NCBI GenBank assembly: GCA_001724315.1
Contig: MEEC01000056.1
Coordinates: 1 to 12,225, forward strand
Length of the DNA: 12,225 bases
Origin: Lautropia sp. SCN 70-15
GTDB lineage: Bacteria > Pseudomonadota > Gammaproteobacteria > Burkholderiales > Burkholderiaceae_E
Reading direction: 5' to 3'
Shown: positions 9,201 to 12,225 of the stretch, one piece after another
Numbering within the stretch: the first letter of the stretch is position 1
Layout: the number at the start of each line of letters is the position of its first letter
Position numbers and translations under genes: made by a program
Notes under the pieces: generated by a model
Told to the model about the DNA's origin: nothing
Databases searched by the model: none
Seen by the model: only the letters and a program-made list of their open reading frames with translations

Positions 9201-10200
9201 CCTGGGCGGCCTGCGCATCCGCGCGCTGCTGGGCGCGATTGCCCGATGCGCCGATGGCGCCGCCGGCCCCGCCCATCGCGGCCCCAGTAATCAAGCCCTG
9301 CGCCGCCGCGGCGCCGACGCCCTCGCCTACCGGCTTGTCCAGCGCGATGTTCTGCAGCGCTTGCTCGGCCATCGACTGGGGCGCTTCTTCCAGCGCGCCT
9401 TCGGCCAGCGCGCCTTCGATCATCTGGCGCGGCATAGAGCGGGTCGAACCCTGCCCCGCCGCGCGCGCCGCGCCGCTGGCGAGCATCGTGTCCACGTCGC
9501 CGACGCCCAGGCGCTGCGCGACCTTGCCGCCCAGTGCACCCAGGCCGGCCGTCGCCAGGCCGGAGGCGCCCGCGAGCGCCGCCTGCTTGCCGGTGAGCAA
9601 ACCATCCTCGGTCTGCCCGCGCACCTGTTCGGCGGCCGCACCGGCGCCCACCACGCCCTCGCCCAGCGCGCCGGCGAGCACCGGCCCCAGCTTTGGCGCC
9701 AAGGCCATTGCCCCGCGCGCCACGCCGGCGCCGCCGATCATCTGCGGGAGGGATTCTCCGACTCCGGTAGCGATGGTGCTTGGGTTCTCCAGCATCGCTT
9801 TGGCCGTGCCCAGGAAGCCATCGGCTTCCCGCACCTTGCGGTTGGCCGCCTGCTGCGCCGGCGAATACATCGTGTCCAGCGTGTCCTGGGCATCCTTGAA
9901 TCGGACGCCCGCGCCTTCAAGGGCTTTGCCTACATGGCCTCCAGTGGGAATGTCGAGCAGGCCCACGGCGGCTTGCGGCAAACCCACGGCGCCTTTCAGG
10001 GCGACGACGCCCAGGTCGCCGGCCGTGCCGGCCAGAGTGCGCTTTGGGGCCGCTCCATCAAGTTCGCCATCGAACGGCTTGAGTCCTGAATATTGGCTCC
10101 ATGGGCCATCTGCCTTGGGCGGCTTGCTGTAGTTGGTCCAAGGGCCTTCGCCTGGTTCATCGAGCTTGCCGGAGAACGGCTGGAGGTTGTCTTGTGCCAT
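235..10200 (-). CDS. Giant PLxRFG/large polyvalent phage protein, 3321 aa, probably virion-ejected
   Basis: Start ATG 10200; an in-frame TGA lies seven codons upstream, so no earlier start exists, and the RBS is poor (G-run touching the ATG). Residues 8-48 hold paired PFxGxLD and GPWxxYS motifs. Residues 57-325 are Gly/Ala-rich and hydrophobic, possibly membrane-active. Residues 320-780 are largely disordered linker. A ParB-like motif DGHHQWLA starts at D1092. An EKIGGARKD motif lies near 1265. An LPD1-type region carries HEWAHAMDH (H1630, E1631, H1634). A second metallopeptidase-like motif, HELMH, is at H1985-H1989. PLARFG begins at P2626, followed by an LPD38-like region near 2825-2870 and a hydrophobic stretch near 3035-3062. 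Proteins of this family are carried in virions and thought to enter the host with DNA; catalysis is inferred. Its linkers overlap five small +1-frame ORFs with their own ribosome binding sites. Confidence 0.96.
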   Translation of the reverse strand: MAQDNLQPFSGKLDEPGEGPWTNYSKPPKADGPWSQYSGLKPFDGELDGAAPKRTLAGTAGDLGVVALKGAVGLPQAAVGLLDIPTGGHVGKALEGAGVRFKDAQDTLDTMYSPAQQAANRKVREADGFLGTAKAMLENPSTIATGVGESLPQMIGGAGVARGAMALAPKLGPVLAGALGEGVVGAGAAAEQVRGQTEDGLLTGKQAALAGASGLATAGLGALGGKVAQRLGVGDVDTMLASGAARAAGQGSTRSMPRQMIEGALAEGALEEAPQSMAEQALQNIALDKPVGEGVGAAAAQGLITGAAMGGAGGAIGASGNRAQQRADAQAAQAAEAAAADAPPLAPGEPPAPGPAPDAPGAAPTLDQMDAALGGVLPPAEPSATEPLPDQPAPVEPPTDVERIAAAEERLAFVQQQAQANGWDKRLIGARDAAQAELDALRPAPEVSAEAPAIDQRPLSQQMGIDRTAGPLSAAAATAVDTGATPVQFLGATGRALQTRQTGPGVTNESNVIDVQGRVVEDRAIGTPRRLIDAAQSGVSQQPAGRQALPAPTNLREALDRIRQQRAEGERLANPSPTPGAAVPALGGPVGDDRARSPSLAIPDGSGANKSNAGRSTAVGAGGAKPGAAQPRGRGNGNAPLRTPTSLREGLERIRAKRQEAANAQAATQQAAAPAQTLPAARASALEAAGPAPVSPTTTGVTNGPEAAQAQQGIAQSTQAGGQARPAATAAPSTAPAGGSGLQAGGLTNAATAQNDGAQGTPTAGAQAAPQRLPQGARLETADRGMVQGMVRYVDGAGLPLSDWAEDEADALAQAIQRGRGALAEKLLRDHFVAAARADTAMQGNDAAQMLRMAQEREALVNQLVDAGYTQAEIGANSLGLPLEEFNRLVKEGIYSRERGAPDSLFPKRSNSRKAAAGPAQQGSVQSGGKQSAAAGAQGQAPQTAVARPDGWRKSMLKAGPVAKAMGIETRGKRLAQVVAEIDAADAQRAGVQQDGADLSAGKIDREWSAFAPETGTLGVPRAEMPQIRAAHRGALVNFLKARGIDSRAGEMPANDLKPTQAEFSPAKVEKARAFPGGDRSILVSSDGYVVDGHHQWLARRANGEPVKVIRLQAPIREVLAQAAEFPSVAAASGAQSTQGAPDAASPRNLRLADERAPGAADPAQDGAGGPGAGAAPAVGTGQRAGGGTAKPGAAVRTAVPDAGGAGESAGGVVGEGADRPAKAAATEPVAQPITRADVEDAQQQARADNRKKVKQGASEASPIEDAGEKIGGARKDRWKERGLNLDDLDAMTEAEGAELATKANVWKPDYEALSAAAEPVTAAMVKTIYDQLAAKPKKNTPEGRRQYVQMMRIVRDVYTEANGPEAVKNAYLEIRKRAGLNTADPLAKSIARELLFSVYKGRSDPFVLGYTEMSKAKKLVEDGFPAKADPWKSRLSVSRMDGGPGTTERGIEMYMERSAEAGTPLTREQIEAGFFRVNTKDNKTVAYAPTKADAEAAAATVYERDMKGKKDGKPEPVRPNLDELKRENLPQRIDRDVTSEDFVRDLGFRGVEFGNWSAQDERQRILNMAYDGLMDLAEIMGVPPKAMSLNGTLGMAFGARGGGRFAAHYEPGKLVINMTKIRGGGSMAHEWAHAMDHYFGELDKADAYTTQARGASGWYSEDQYNGVPRTRHERVGNEWKAVEKRRLDNLRPEMAAAFDEVMRALFQKQITKAEMVRSQELDLERTEALARGEQDAEMKAMYQNMVQNKREALNELRNDPEGKLYAGRGRSDYASQAQALSGKSVDGYWVRPTEMFARAFESWVFDRVTAMGARSDYLVHGVEEDRFAGGGYKGNPYPTGEERARINAAFDKLASTIKTKQTDKGMAMFSRSPAKARAQPKMSPELAQDLVSIRPRARATKDSVRAAVREVVNGLGLLPNGLGRIVVATSAEIKQDWEPLIGGVSMEAGGEAGNALGFFDPKTKTVFLIADHIRAGDELGVVVHELMHKHGQAVLGEAGWNQLHGAIGKWASAPEGSMERFVHDEAAARVRKSRPAGEARKEYSSQELFPYAVQVALEEGVRPNMLAKPGTVARWFAQVRAMLRQVWNKLSTKPDLFDTQDLVNLAFGIAQRENPEHAGALDGVTSDAGNALAALSRVDELFQIPKSQGKTVAEIAADVDPAIKVRRVPGLPGRQDYKLTMANGKTVSLMVAPTGLSRYQFDYVDGEATDSLIKRPGENPEDVPEGTGDVWIDVSALESGEGGREVYAIAANFAHNNGMIFIGDPAGFSDDAMTRRPEQMLSSALKFGTTAHLAPHPRQVSGDKRLGIPPLKWVYGDDLGNIRRLIDLNLKALDNAGYGDDSIRIDPDGGAFRDASGSTLDREAIRAISEAGFGRRSRAGGSTLARRAVLASLVRSEGQAQRGADGRPDGLLEDLLRLADQSLPSVKGLFYSRSVAEGDAAQRAGDAIKAVSATNLKQRADWKATDYLGLGLQTLGRRQIVDIYGDALPLAQYNKLAAQMEADKNEVGANADKLATAWGKLKDERQLAELMHDATLAQMDPAKEHVPGDDQMRYKMLRARFNALTPEAKQVYLDARSAYQTHHANVRQAIKDRIERSELKGERKAALLKQMDDEFFKAVKGVYFPLARFGQYVVVVKDADGKVASVNRAETMAEAQALRTSLLKAFPAGSGHTVARPILGKEFIAGRDAVGRGFMTELYAVLDKQDMDAAARAELEDTLGQLYLSSLPDLSWAKHGIHRKGTPGFSQDARRAFAQNMFHGARYLAKLRYSDLMQDELNAMQQHVDDWKEVEDFDQPKAQRVVDEMNKRHESLMNPKSNPLSTALTSFGFIFHLGLSPASAMVNLSQTALVAYPIMGAKWGFGKASAALLKASGEAARGRNDITGALTAQERQAYDEAVRTGVIDVTMAHDLAGISQGEDAGVMWKLRPVMKWASFMFHHAERFNRQVTFVAAYRLAREAGASHQSAYEQAADATYKGHFDYSASNRARIMQGNTARVLLLFKQYSQNMIYTLARSAHQSLKGATPEARAEARKTLGGLLTMHAAAAGVLGLPMVTTLLAAASMLGGDDDEPWDAQVALQNLLADTFGQKSAEVLAHGLSRLTPWDVSGRVGLDRLIFPDVQEGMEGQRLAESAMTAALGPVAGIGVNVLKGVQEMSQGRYLRGLEAMAPSVARGPLKAWRYESEGVKDKTGIVVQDEVDAAALWGQVAGFSPSDVRRSYEGKSAIVQHDRALQARRSALVEQFAMAAMAGDEAGKTEAREAIAKFNEKNPARRILPLNLMQSVAQRQKRIREAKEGVYLPAKRRDAMEQGRFALAQGAPV
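6561..6773 (-). CDS. Nested +1-frame small protein, 70 aa, within the giant gene
   Basis: ATG 6773 is preceded by AAGGAG with a 6-nt spacer, an ideal ribosome binding site. The product begins MLHPHEIYGWQMSAHQALLI and is a compact, likely helical protein of mixed composition, with segments HLLSVLD and LAPLCERLYLM. No membrane segment or known motif is seen. Third codon positions are G/C in 63 of 70 codons by hand count, against 29 of 70 in the giant frame over the same bases, where the giant protein reads as Ala/Gly/Pro-rich filler (residues about 1143-1214). A GTG at 6800 gives a longer ORF but lies upstream of the RBS. In the giant frame I see no ATG, GTG or TTG between 6561 and the conserved EKIGGARKD motif, so the giant frame is probably translated straight through. 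Function unknown. Confidence 0.75.
   Translation of the reverse strand: MLHPHEIYGWQMSAHQALLILRRTGQADRVQARHLLSVLDSGQEAVPQSLAPLCERLYLMQVAPGNRLAV
7371..7403 (-). repeat. Short imperfect repeat in giant-gene linker, copy 1
   Basis: The plus-strand string TTTGCGGCGC, then TTGCGCGCCTGCCG after a short insertion, recurs at 7887-7916. In the giant frame it encodes an Ala/Gly/Gln linker. In the +1 frame it gives the basic string QRQARKDKRRK, like QRQARKLRRK at the other copy. Confidence 0.45.
7863..7955 (-). CDS. Nested +1-frame basic peptide, 30 aa (fourth in block)
   Basis: The ORF starts at ATG 7955, three bases after the previous nested ORF's TGA, at a second TGA-CCA-ATG junction, and ends at TAG 7863. 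The peptide begins MPPRLRTMERKARQRQARKL and is very rich in Arg and Lys, so nucleic-acid binding is possible. GC3 is 24 of 30 by hand count. No clear Shine-Dalgarno is present (only GGTGGG upstream), so translation would depend on coupling to the preceding ORF, or on reinitiation at the internal ATG eight codons in. This is the weakest of the set: short basic frames arise easily in GC-rich DNA. It is kept because it shares frame and junction with its neighbours. Confidence 0.4.
   Translation of the reverse strand: MPPRLRTMERKARQRQARKLRRKDCPKAQD
7887..7916 (-). repeat. Short imperfect repeat in giant-gene linker, copy 2
   Basis: Partner of 7371-7403, differing mainly by a 3-nt indel. It lies inside the fourth nested ORF. 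The repeat may reflect duplication of linker DNA or similar low-complexity coding. Confidence 0.45.
7959..8093 (-). CDS. Nested +1-frame basic protein, 44 aa (third in block)
   Basis: ATG 8093 has AGGAG at 8100-8104 with a 6-nt spacer. That RBS is formed by the last codons (CAG GAG) of the preceding nested ORF, whose TGA ends three bases before this ATG, so the two should be translationally coupled. The product begins MALKPPKPSKASRNQRKQEA and is Lys/Arg/Gln-rich, probably helical after residue 12, ending in LEEVAYKRVG. GC3 is 37 of 44 by hand count. The giant protein reads this stretch as low-complexity linker (about residues 703-748). It might be a small nucleic-acid-binding or virion-associated peptide, but no family is recognised. 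Confidence 0.62.
   Translation of the reverse strand: MALKPPKPSKASRNQRKQEARRAQQQPLRPAPRRLEEVAYKRVG
8097..8213 (-). CDS. Nested +1-frame proline-rich peptide, 38 aa (second in block)
   Basis: ATG 8213 follows a perfect AGGAGG (8220-8225) with a 6-nt spacer. The peptide begins MPKLPRNKLPLPPKPFPQPE and contains 16 prolines in 38 residues, ending PFPPPPQE then TGA. It lacks a signal peptide or membrane segment. The run of four prolines two codons before the stop could slow ribosomes over the start region of the next ORF. GC3 is 30 of 38 by hand count. The upstream 60 bases duplicate those before the 8486 ORF. Proline-rich shadow frames can occur by chance, but the strong RBS, same frame and coupled junction argue for a real gene. 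Function unknown. Confidence 0.62.
   Translation of the reverse strand: MPKLPRNKLPLPPKPFPQPEPVPWKPLGLRPFPPPPQE
8211..8271 (-). repeat. Duplicated helix-plus-RBS module, copy 2
   Basis: In the giant frame this encodes PTSLREGLERIRAKR (residues 644-658) and ends with AGGAGG and the ATG of the proline-rich nested ORF. Paired with 8484-8547, it suggests a tandem duplication of a unit carrying both a short helix for the giant protein and a translation start for a nested gene. Confidence 0.7.
8277..8486 (-). CDS. Nested +1-frame small protein, 69 aa (first in block)
   Basis: The start is TTG 8486, preceded by AAGGAG with a 6-nt spacer; the frame opens upstream without another start codon. The product begins MPTHHLPLEPQYQHWVDQWV and is acidic and likely helical, with Trp pairs, a HHLQFLMEAAQ segment and a VPPQLERAVQNLALHSL segment. 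It looks like an authentic globular small protein. GC3 is 53 of 69 by hand count, against 21 of 69 in the giant frame, which here reads Gly/Ala/Pro/Ser filler (about residues 572-642). The next nested ORF starts 63 bases after its stop. It could be a virion accessory or host-takeover protein; no family is recognised. Confidence 0.72.
   Translation of the reverse strand: MPTHHLPLEPQYQHWVDQWVMTEPEAHHLQFLMEAAQINQTLDVPPQLERAVQNLALHSLVDEETAMRH
8484..8547 (-). repeat. Duplicated helix-plus-RBS module, copy 1
   Basis: In the giant frame this encodes PTNLREALDRIRQQR (residues 552-566). In the +1 frame it ends with AAGGAG and the TTG start of the 69-residue nested ORF. It aligns with 8211-8271, whose peptide matches at 10 of 15 positions. 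The two copies differ by a single 3-nt gap and both finish at a +1-frame start codon. Confidence 0.7.
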
Positions 10201-10226
10201 CCCCCCACTGTCGGAGGTTCAGGGCG

Positions 10227-10254
10227 CCAGGGCGAACCCTATAGGGGGGACACC
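10227..10254 (-). promoter_or_regulatory. 28-bp repeated upstream element, copy 2, before the giant gene
   Basis: The core CCCTATAGGG is a perfect 10-bp palindrome here. On the minus strand, TATAGGG puts its first G (10239) 39 nt before the giant gene's ATG. It matches the copy at 222-249. It sits in the 93-bp divergent gap between the giant gene and the plus-strand cassette and may drive the former. Confidence 0.5.
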
Positions 10255-10264
10255 GACAATGTCC
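10248..10264. promoter_or_regulatory. Small inverted repeat GGACA-N7-TGTCC
   Basis: A 5-bp inverted repeat with a 7-base spacer lies in the divergent intergenic gap, just right of the 28-bp element. It could be half of a repressor-binding region for the divergent promoters, but arms this short also occur by chance. Confidence 0.25.
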
Positions 10265-10274
10265 TTTTGACCCC

Positions 10275-10292
10275 ATTCCGGTAAACTGGAAT
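10275..10292 (+). promoter_or_regulatory. Imperfect 18-bp palindrome overlapping a possible -10 box before the cassette
   Basis: ATTCCgGT and ACtGGAAT flank a central AA, giving 8-bp arms with one mismatch. TAAACT (10282-10287) inside it is a 4/6 match to a -10 box and would start transcription near 10294, the A of the ATG, implying a leaderless message. No good -35 is seen at 17 bp; TTGACC at 10267 is too close. Position and symmetry suggest an operator for autoregulation, as in toxin-antitoxin modules. Confidence 0.45.
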
Positions 10293-10293
10293 C

Positions 10294-11049
10294 ATGGCCA
10301 AGAAACCGGACTGGGACTACGCATTGCGTATTCGGGGTGTGACCCTGAAGACGCTGCCTGTTGCCGTCCTCGCGGACTACCTCAAGGAGTTTGCGGCACT
10401 GCTCGGCGACGACTCAAAACCGGTGCTGGATGGCATCGTCAAAGGCAGCGTGGTCGTCCGAGTCAAGCAGGTCGGCCAGCATCCCGCATACACCAGGGCA
10501 AGAATTCAGCACGCCGCCAATGACCCTCTGGGGCCGGGCGGACGCAGCTTCGTGAAGCTCTCGGAACTCATGAATCGTTCGGGGGCTCGCGGGGAGATCG
10601 TTGACCGGCAGGAAAACACCGTCGTCTCATTCCCGGTGTTTGCCGCGAAAGAATACGCCGCGCCGGAAATGACGGTGTCGGACGTCGGGACGCTGGATGG
10701 CCGGGTTGTGGGCATTAGTGGCGCAGATGACACCGTTCATCTGCGGCTTCTCGACAAGGGCAGTGTTGAGCATCGGATCGTTCTGCGGGATATCGCCATG
10801 GCCCAAGACCTGGCCAAGCGGTTCCGCTCAGACATAGTGCGTGTGCACGTCCACGGCACGTGGCGACGAACCGACTCAGGAAAGTGGGAGCCTCACGCCG
10901 TCTATGCAGATCGTGTCGAAATTCTTGATGGCGCGTCGCCGAGGGATTTCGTCCAGACGCTGCGTGCGATTAAGACCGGGTGGAGCGAGATGCAAGAGCC
11001 GCTGAAAGAACTGGCGGACATCAGGGGGACGGATGATCTGCACGCTTGA
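10294..11049 (+). CDS. Unknown 251-aa partner of the PIN protein (putative antitoxin/regulator)
   Basis: The product begins MAKKPDWDYALRIRGVTLKT. Its N-terminal third, with LADYLKEFAALLGD near residue 30, looks helical. The middle and end are beta-rich, with GRVVGISGADDTVHLRLLD, then VRVHVHGTWRRTDSGKWEPH near residue 195 and a final helix. The last 17 bases overlap the PIN gene, so the two are co-translated. I recall similar unnamed proteins beside PIN-domain genes in phages and mobile regions, hence a guess that it controls or partners the nuclease; no family name can be assigned. The start has only a weak GGA three bases upstream, consistent with leaderless translation. The gene runs against its phage neighbours, which marks an accessory insertion. 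Confidence 0.85.
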   Translation: MAKKPDWDYALRIRGVTLKTLPVAVLADYLKEFAALLGDDSKPVLDGIVKGSVVVRVKQVGQHPAYTRARIQHAANDPLGPGGRSFVKLSELMNRSGARGEIVDRQENTVVSFPVFAAKEYAAPEMTVSDVGTLDGRVVGISGADDTVHLRLLDKGSVEHRIVLRDIAMAQDLAKRFRSDIVRVHVHGTWRRTDSGKWEPHAVYADRVEILDGASPRDFVQTLRAIKTGWSEMQEPLKELADIRGTDDLHA

Positions 11050-11602
11050 TGCTTGCGTACTCGTGCTTTGGGCAAGCACAAAGACCGAGGAGTCCATCCT
11101 TGCCCGCCTTGATCATCTGCTTGAAACGGTTGCCAAAGCCGACGGAGTGCTCATCTTGCCAACCCCGGCCATCAGCGAATTACTGGTGCGCACCGACGAA
11201 GGCACCTCAGCATGGCTCGGTGCATTGCAAAAACGCAGCGTTGTGCGCGTAGCGCCTTTCGATTTGAGGGCTGCAGCAGAGTGCGCCATGATCCATCGCC
11301 TTGCGGTTTCTGCCGGCGGCAAGCGGCACGGCACCAAGAAGGGTGAACACTATCAAAAGATCAAGGTGGATCGCCAGATTGCTGCGATTGCAAGGGTGGC
11401 AGGCGCAGATATGCTGATCACCGATGACGACAATCTAATCGCCGTGGCAAATTTCATCGGCCTACAGGCGAAGCGCCCCCGGGAATTGGAACTGCCTGCT
11501 TCCGCTGCTCAGACCAAGCTGGATCTCGGTGCTGCCACGATGTCACACGGAAGCGCATCTATCCAGCCTGAAGTTTCTCCGCAGCCACCGATGCAGACCT
11601 GA
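11033..11602 (+). CDS. PIN-domain ribonuclease-like protein (VapC-like toxin or effector), 189 aa
   Basis: Residues 1-150 show the PIN pattern: LDACVLVL with D6, a PTPAISELL segment with E49, KVDRQIAAIA with D113, and LITDDDNL with D131-D133. The full acidic set needed to bind Mg2+/Mn2+ for RNA cleavage is therefore present. VapC-type PIN toxins cut tRNA or rRNA; the target here is unknown. It is longer than a usual VapC (about 130-140 aa) because of a polar, probably disordered tail from about residue 150. ATG 11033 has an AGGGGG ribosome site four bases upstream, and the gene overlaps the preceding one by 17 bases, the tight coupling typical of toxin-antitoxin pairs. Stability, superinfection exclusion or defence are possible roles. 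Confidence 0.85.
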   Translation: MICTLDACVLVLWASTKTEESILARLDHLLETVAKADGVLILPTPAISELLVRTDEGTSAWLGALQKRSVVRVAPFDLRAAAECAMIHRLAVSAGGKRHGTKKGEHYQKIKVDRQIAAIARVAGADMLITDDDNLIAVANFIGLQAKRPRELELPASAAQTKLDLGAATMSHGSASIQPEVSPQPPMQT

Positions 11603-11608
11603 TACACC

Positions 11609-11944
11609 ATGCCTGCTCGCTGGATCTTCGCCACCCTGGCACTCGCTGCGGCGCCCGCCTTCGCCGCCAACTACGCCACCTGCATCCTCGACAAGATGCC
11701 GGGAACGCAGAACGACGTGGCGGCGCAGGCGGTCTACCAGGTCTGCCTCGCCGGCCACCCGGGCGGGATAGAGGCCGTCGCCCAGGGCTCGGGGAGCGGC
11801 CTGTTCGGCTTCAATTCCGGGGCGGCGTGCACCGCGAAGAAGGCAGCCGATACGCGCAGCAACCGGGCTGCGGTGTTGATCGGGGTGGCGTGCAGGCGGC
11901 TGTATGACGAAAACGGCCCGTGGATTGAGTACCAGGGGCGGTAG
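11609..11944 (+). CDS. Small exported four-cysteine protein, 111 aa
   Basis: An N-terminal signal peptide MPARWIFATLALAAAPAFA ends in AFA before ANYATC, so the mature protein of about 92 residues should be periplasmic. It has four cysteines (in ATCIL, YQVCL, AACTA and VACRR), enough for two disulfides. A Gly-rich stretch GSGSGLFGFNSG lies mid-protein. It resembles small uncharacterised exported proteins I recall from betaproteobacterial phages and genomes; no function is known. It begins 6 bases after the PIN stop without a clear RBS, so it may be read from the same transcript. A periplasmic phage product could affect superinfection or lysis timing, which is speculation. Confidence 0.78.
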   Translation: MPARWIFATLALAAAPAFAANYATCILDKMPGTQNDVAAQAVYQVCLAGHPGGIEAVAQGSGSGLFGFNSGAACTAKKAADTRSNRAAVLIGVACRRLYDENGPWIEYQGR

Positions 11945-11946
11945 CG

Positions 11947-12225
11947 TTACACGCGCTCCCAGCTCGCAGGATTGGCTGGGTCTCCGCCTTTGAACCGGTA
12001 GCCTTGCTGCACCGCTCCGAGACTTGGCGCAGCTTTTGCCCCACCCTGCCCCGGCTGTTGCACCACTTCCGTCTGCCCCGTCGCCTTGTTGTAGCGCACG
12101 ATGGAGCCAGCGCTGGTGCTGCCGTCCAGGTTCTTGATCGCCGGCGTAACCTGCACGCCCCACTCGCCGTTTGCGCTCTTGCCTTGCAGCGCCAGTAGCG
12201 ACTGCTGCGCCTGGCGCCGCTGCTC
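11947..12225 (-). CDS. Phage virion-type protein, C-terminal 92 residues (runs off right edge)
   Basis: The minus frame is open from the right edge to TAA 11947, in frame with an internal ATG at 12156 that is probably not the true start, since the frame continues upstream through EQRRQAQQSLLALQGKSANG. The C-terminus contains GSIVRYNKATGQTE, a Gly/Gln linker, and YRFKGGDPANPASWERV, a 'GYxFKGG-P-xxWE' ending I associate with phage tail or internal virion proteins. It would be the gene preceding the giant gene in the late operon, were it not for the inserted plus-strand cassette. Its stop lies two bases from the stop of the convergent exported-protein gene, leaving no room for a terminator. Confidence 0.72.
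   Translation of the reverse strand, partial: EQRRQAQQSLLALQGKSANGEWGVQVTPAIKNLDGSTSAGSIVRYNKATGQTEVVQQPGQGGAKAAPSLGAVQQGYRFKGGDPANPASWERV

Noticed and set aside
8919..9218. +1-frame ORF of 99 codons (starts MRRPPRPQKLPPQ) in the 320-430 linker of the giant protein
   Set aside because: Same frame as the nested set, but no ribosome binding site before ATG 9218 or the internal ATG, and the second half degenerates to Arg/Pro/Ser filler.
8506..10089. 527-codon plus-strand open frame and the overlapping 469-codon frame at 8723-10132
   Set aside because: Shadow frames of the Gly/Ala-rich N-terminal region of the giant gene, Ala/Arg/Pro/Ser filler with no motifs.
11543..12163. 206-codon minus-strand frame spanning the end of the PIN gene and the exported-protein gene
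   Set aside because: Antisense shadow of the signal-peptide gene and out of frame with the virion protein, which explains the minus strand better.

Overview
The window looks like part of the late (virion/tail) gene region of a podovirus-like prophage or temperate phage of a GC-rich proteobacterium. A betaproteobacterial (Comamonadaceae-type) host is my best guess, from the high GC, the strong G/C bias at third codon positions and the phage protein families seen. No rRNA, tRNA, CRISPR array or insertion sequence was found.

Layout. Phage genes run right to left on the minus strand. At the right edge is the C-terminal part of a virion-type protein (12225 to 11947). Next comes a three-gene cassette on the opposite strand: an unknown 251-residue protein (10294-11049), an overlapping PIN-domain ribonuclease-like protein (11033-11602) and a small exported four-cysteine protein (11609-11944). 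The minus strand resumes with one enormous gene (10200 to 235, 3321 residues), a PLxRFG-type large polyvalent protein with a ParB-like domain, two HExxH metallopeptidase-like motifs and a C-terminal PLxRFG/LPD38-like region. It probably enters the host with the phage DNA. At the left edge is the 5' part of another structural gene (195 to 1).

The most unusual content lies inside the giant gene. Two low-complexity Ala/Gly/Pro/Gln-rich linkers carry a second set of small ORFs on the same strand in the +1 frame. Four are consecutive (8486-8277, 8213-8097, 8093-7959, 7955-7863) and one stands alone (6773-6561). Four of the five have an AGGAG-type ribosome binding site exactly 6 nt before the start codon. 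Two successive junctions are the same TGA-CCA-ATG string. By hand count the third-position G/C bias moves into the small frame: about 90% against 41% for the 6773-6561 ORF, and about 77% against 30% for the 8486-8277 ORF. I regard these as real overprinted genes forming a hidden mini-operon. I do not recognise their products.

Regulation. A similar 28-bp element with core CCCTATA (TATAGGG on the minus strand) sits 39-40 nt upstream of both complete minus-strand starts, so it is a candidate phage promoter or leader signal. The structural gene at 195 also has an 8-bp hairpin touching its start codon. The oppositely oriented cassette starts just after an 18-bp imperfect palindrome that overlaps a possible -10 box, which suggests an autoregulated, possibly leaderless, toxin-antitoxin-like or defence-like accessory cassette.
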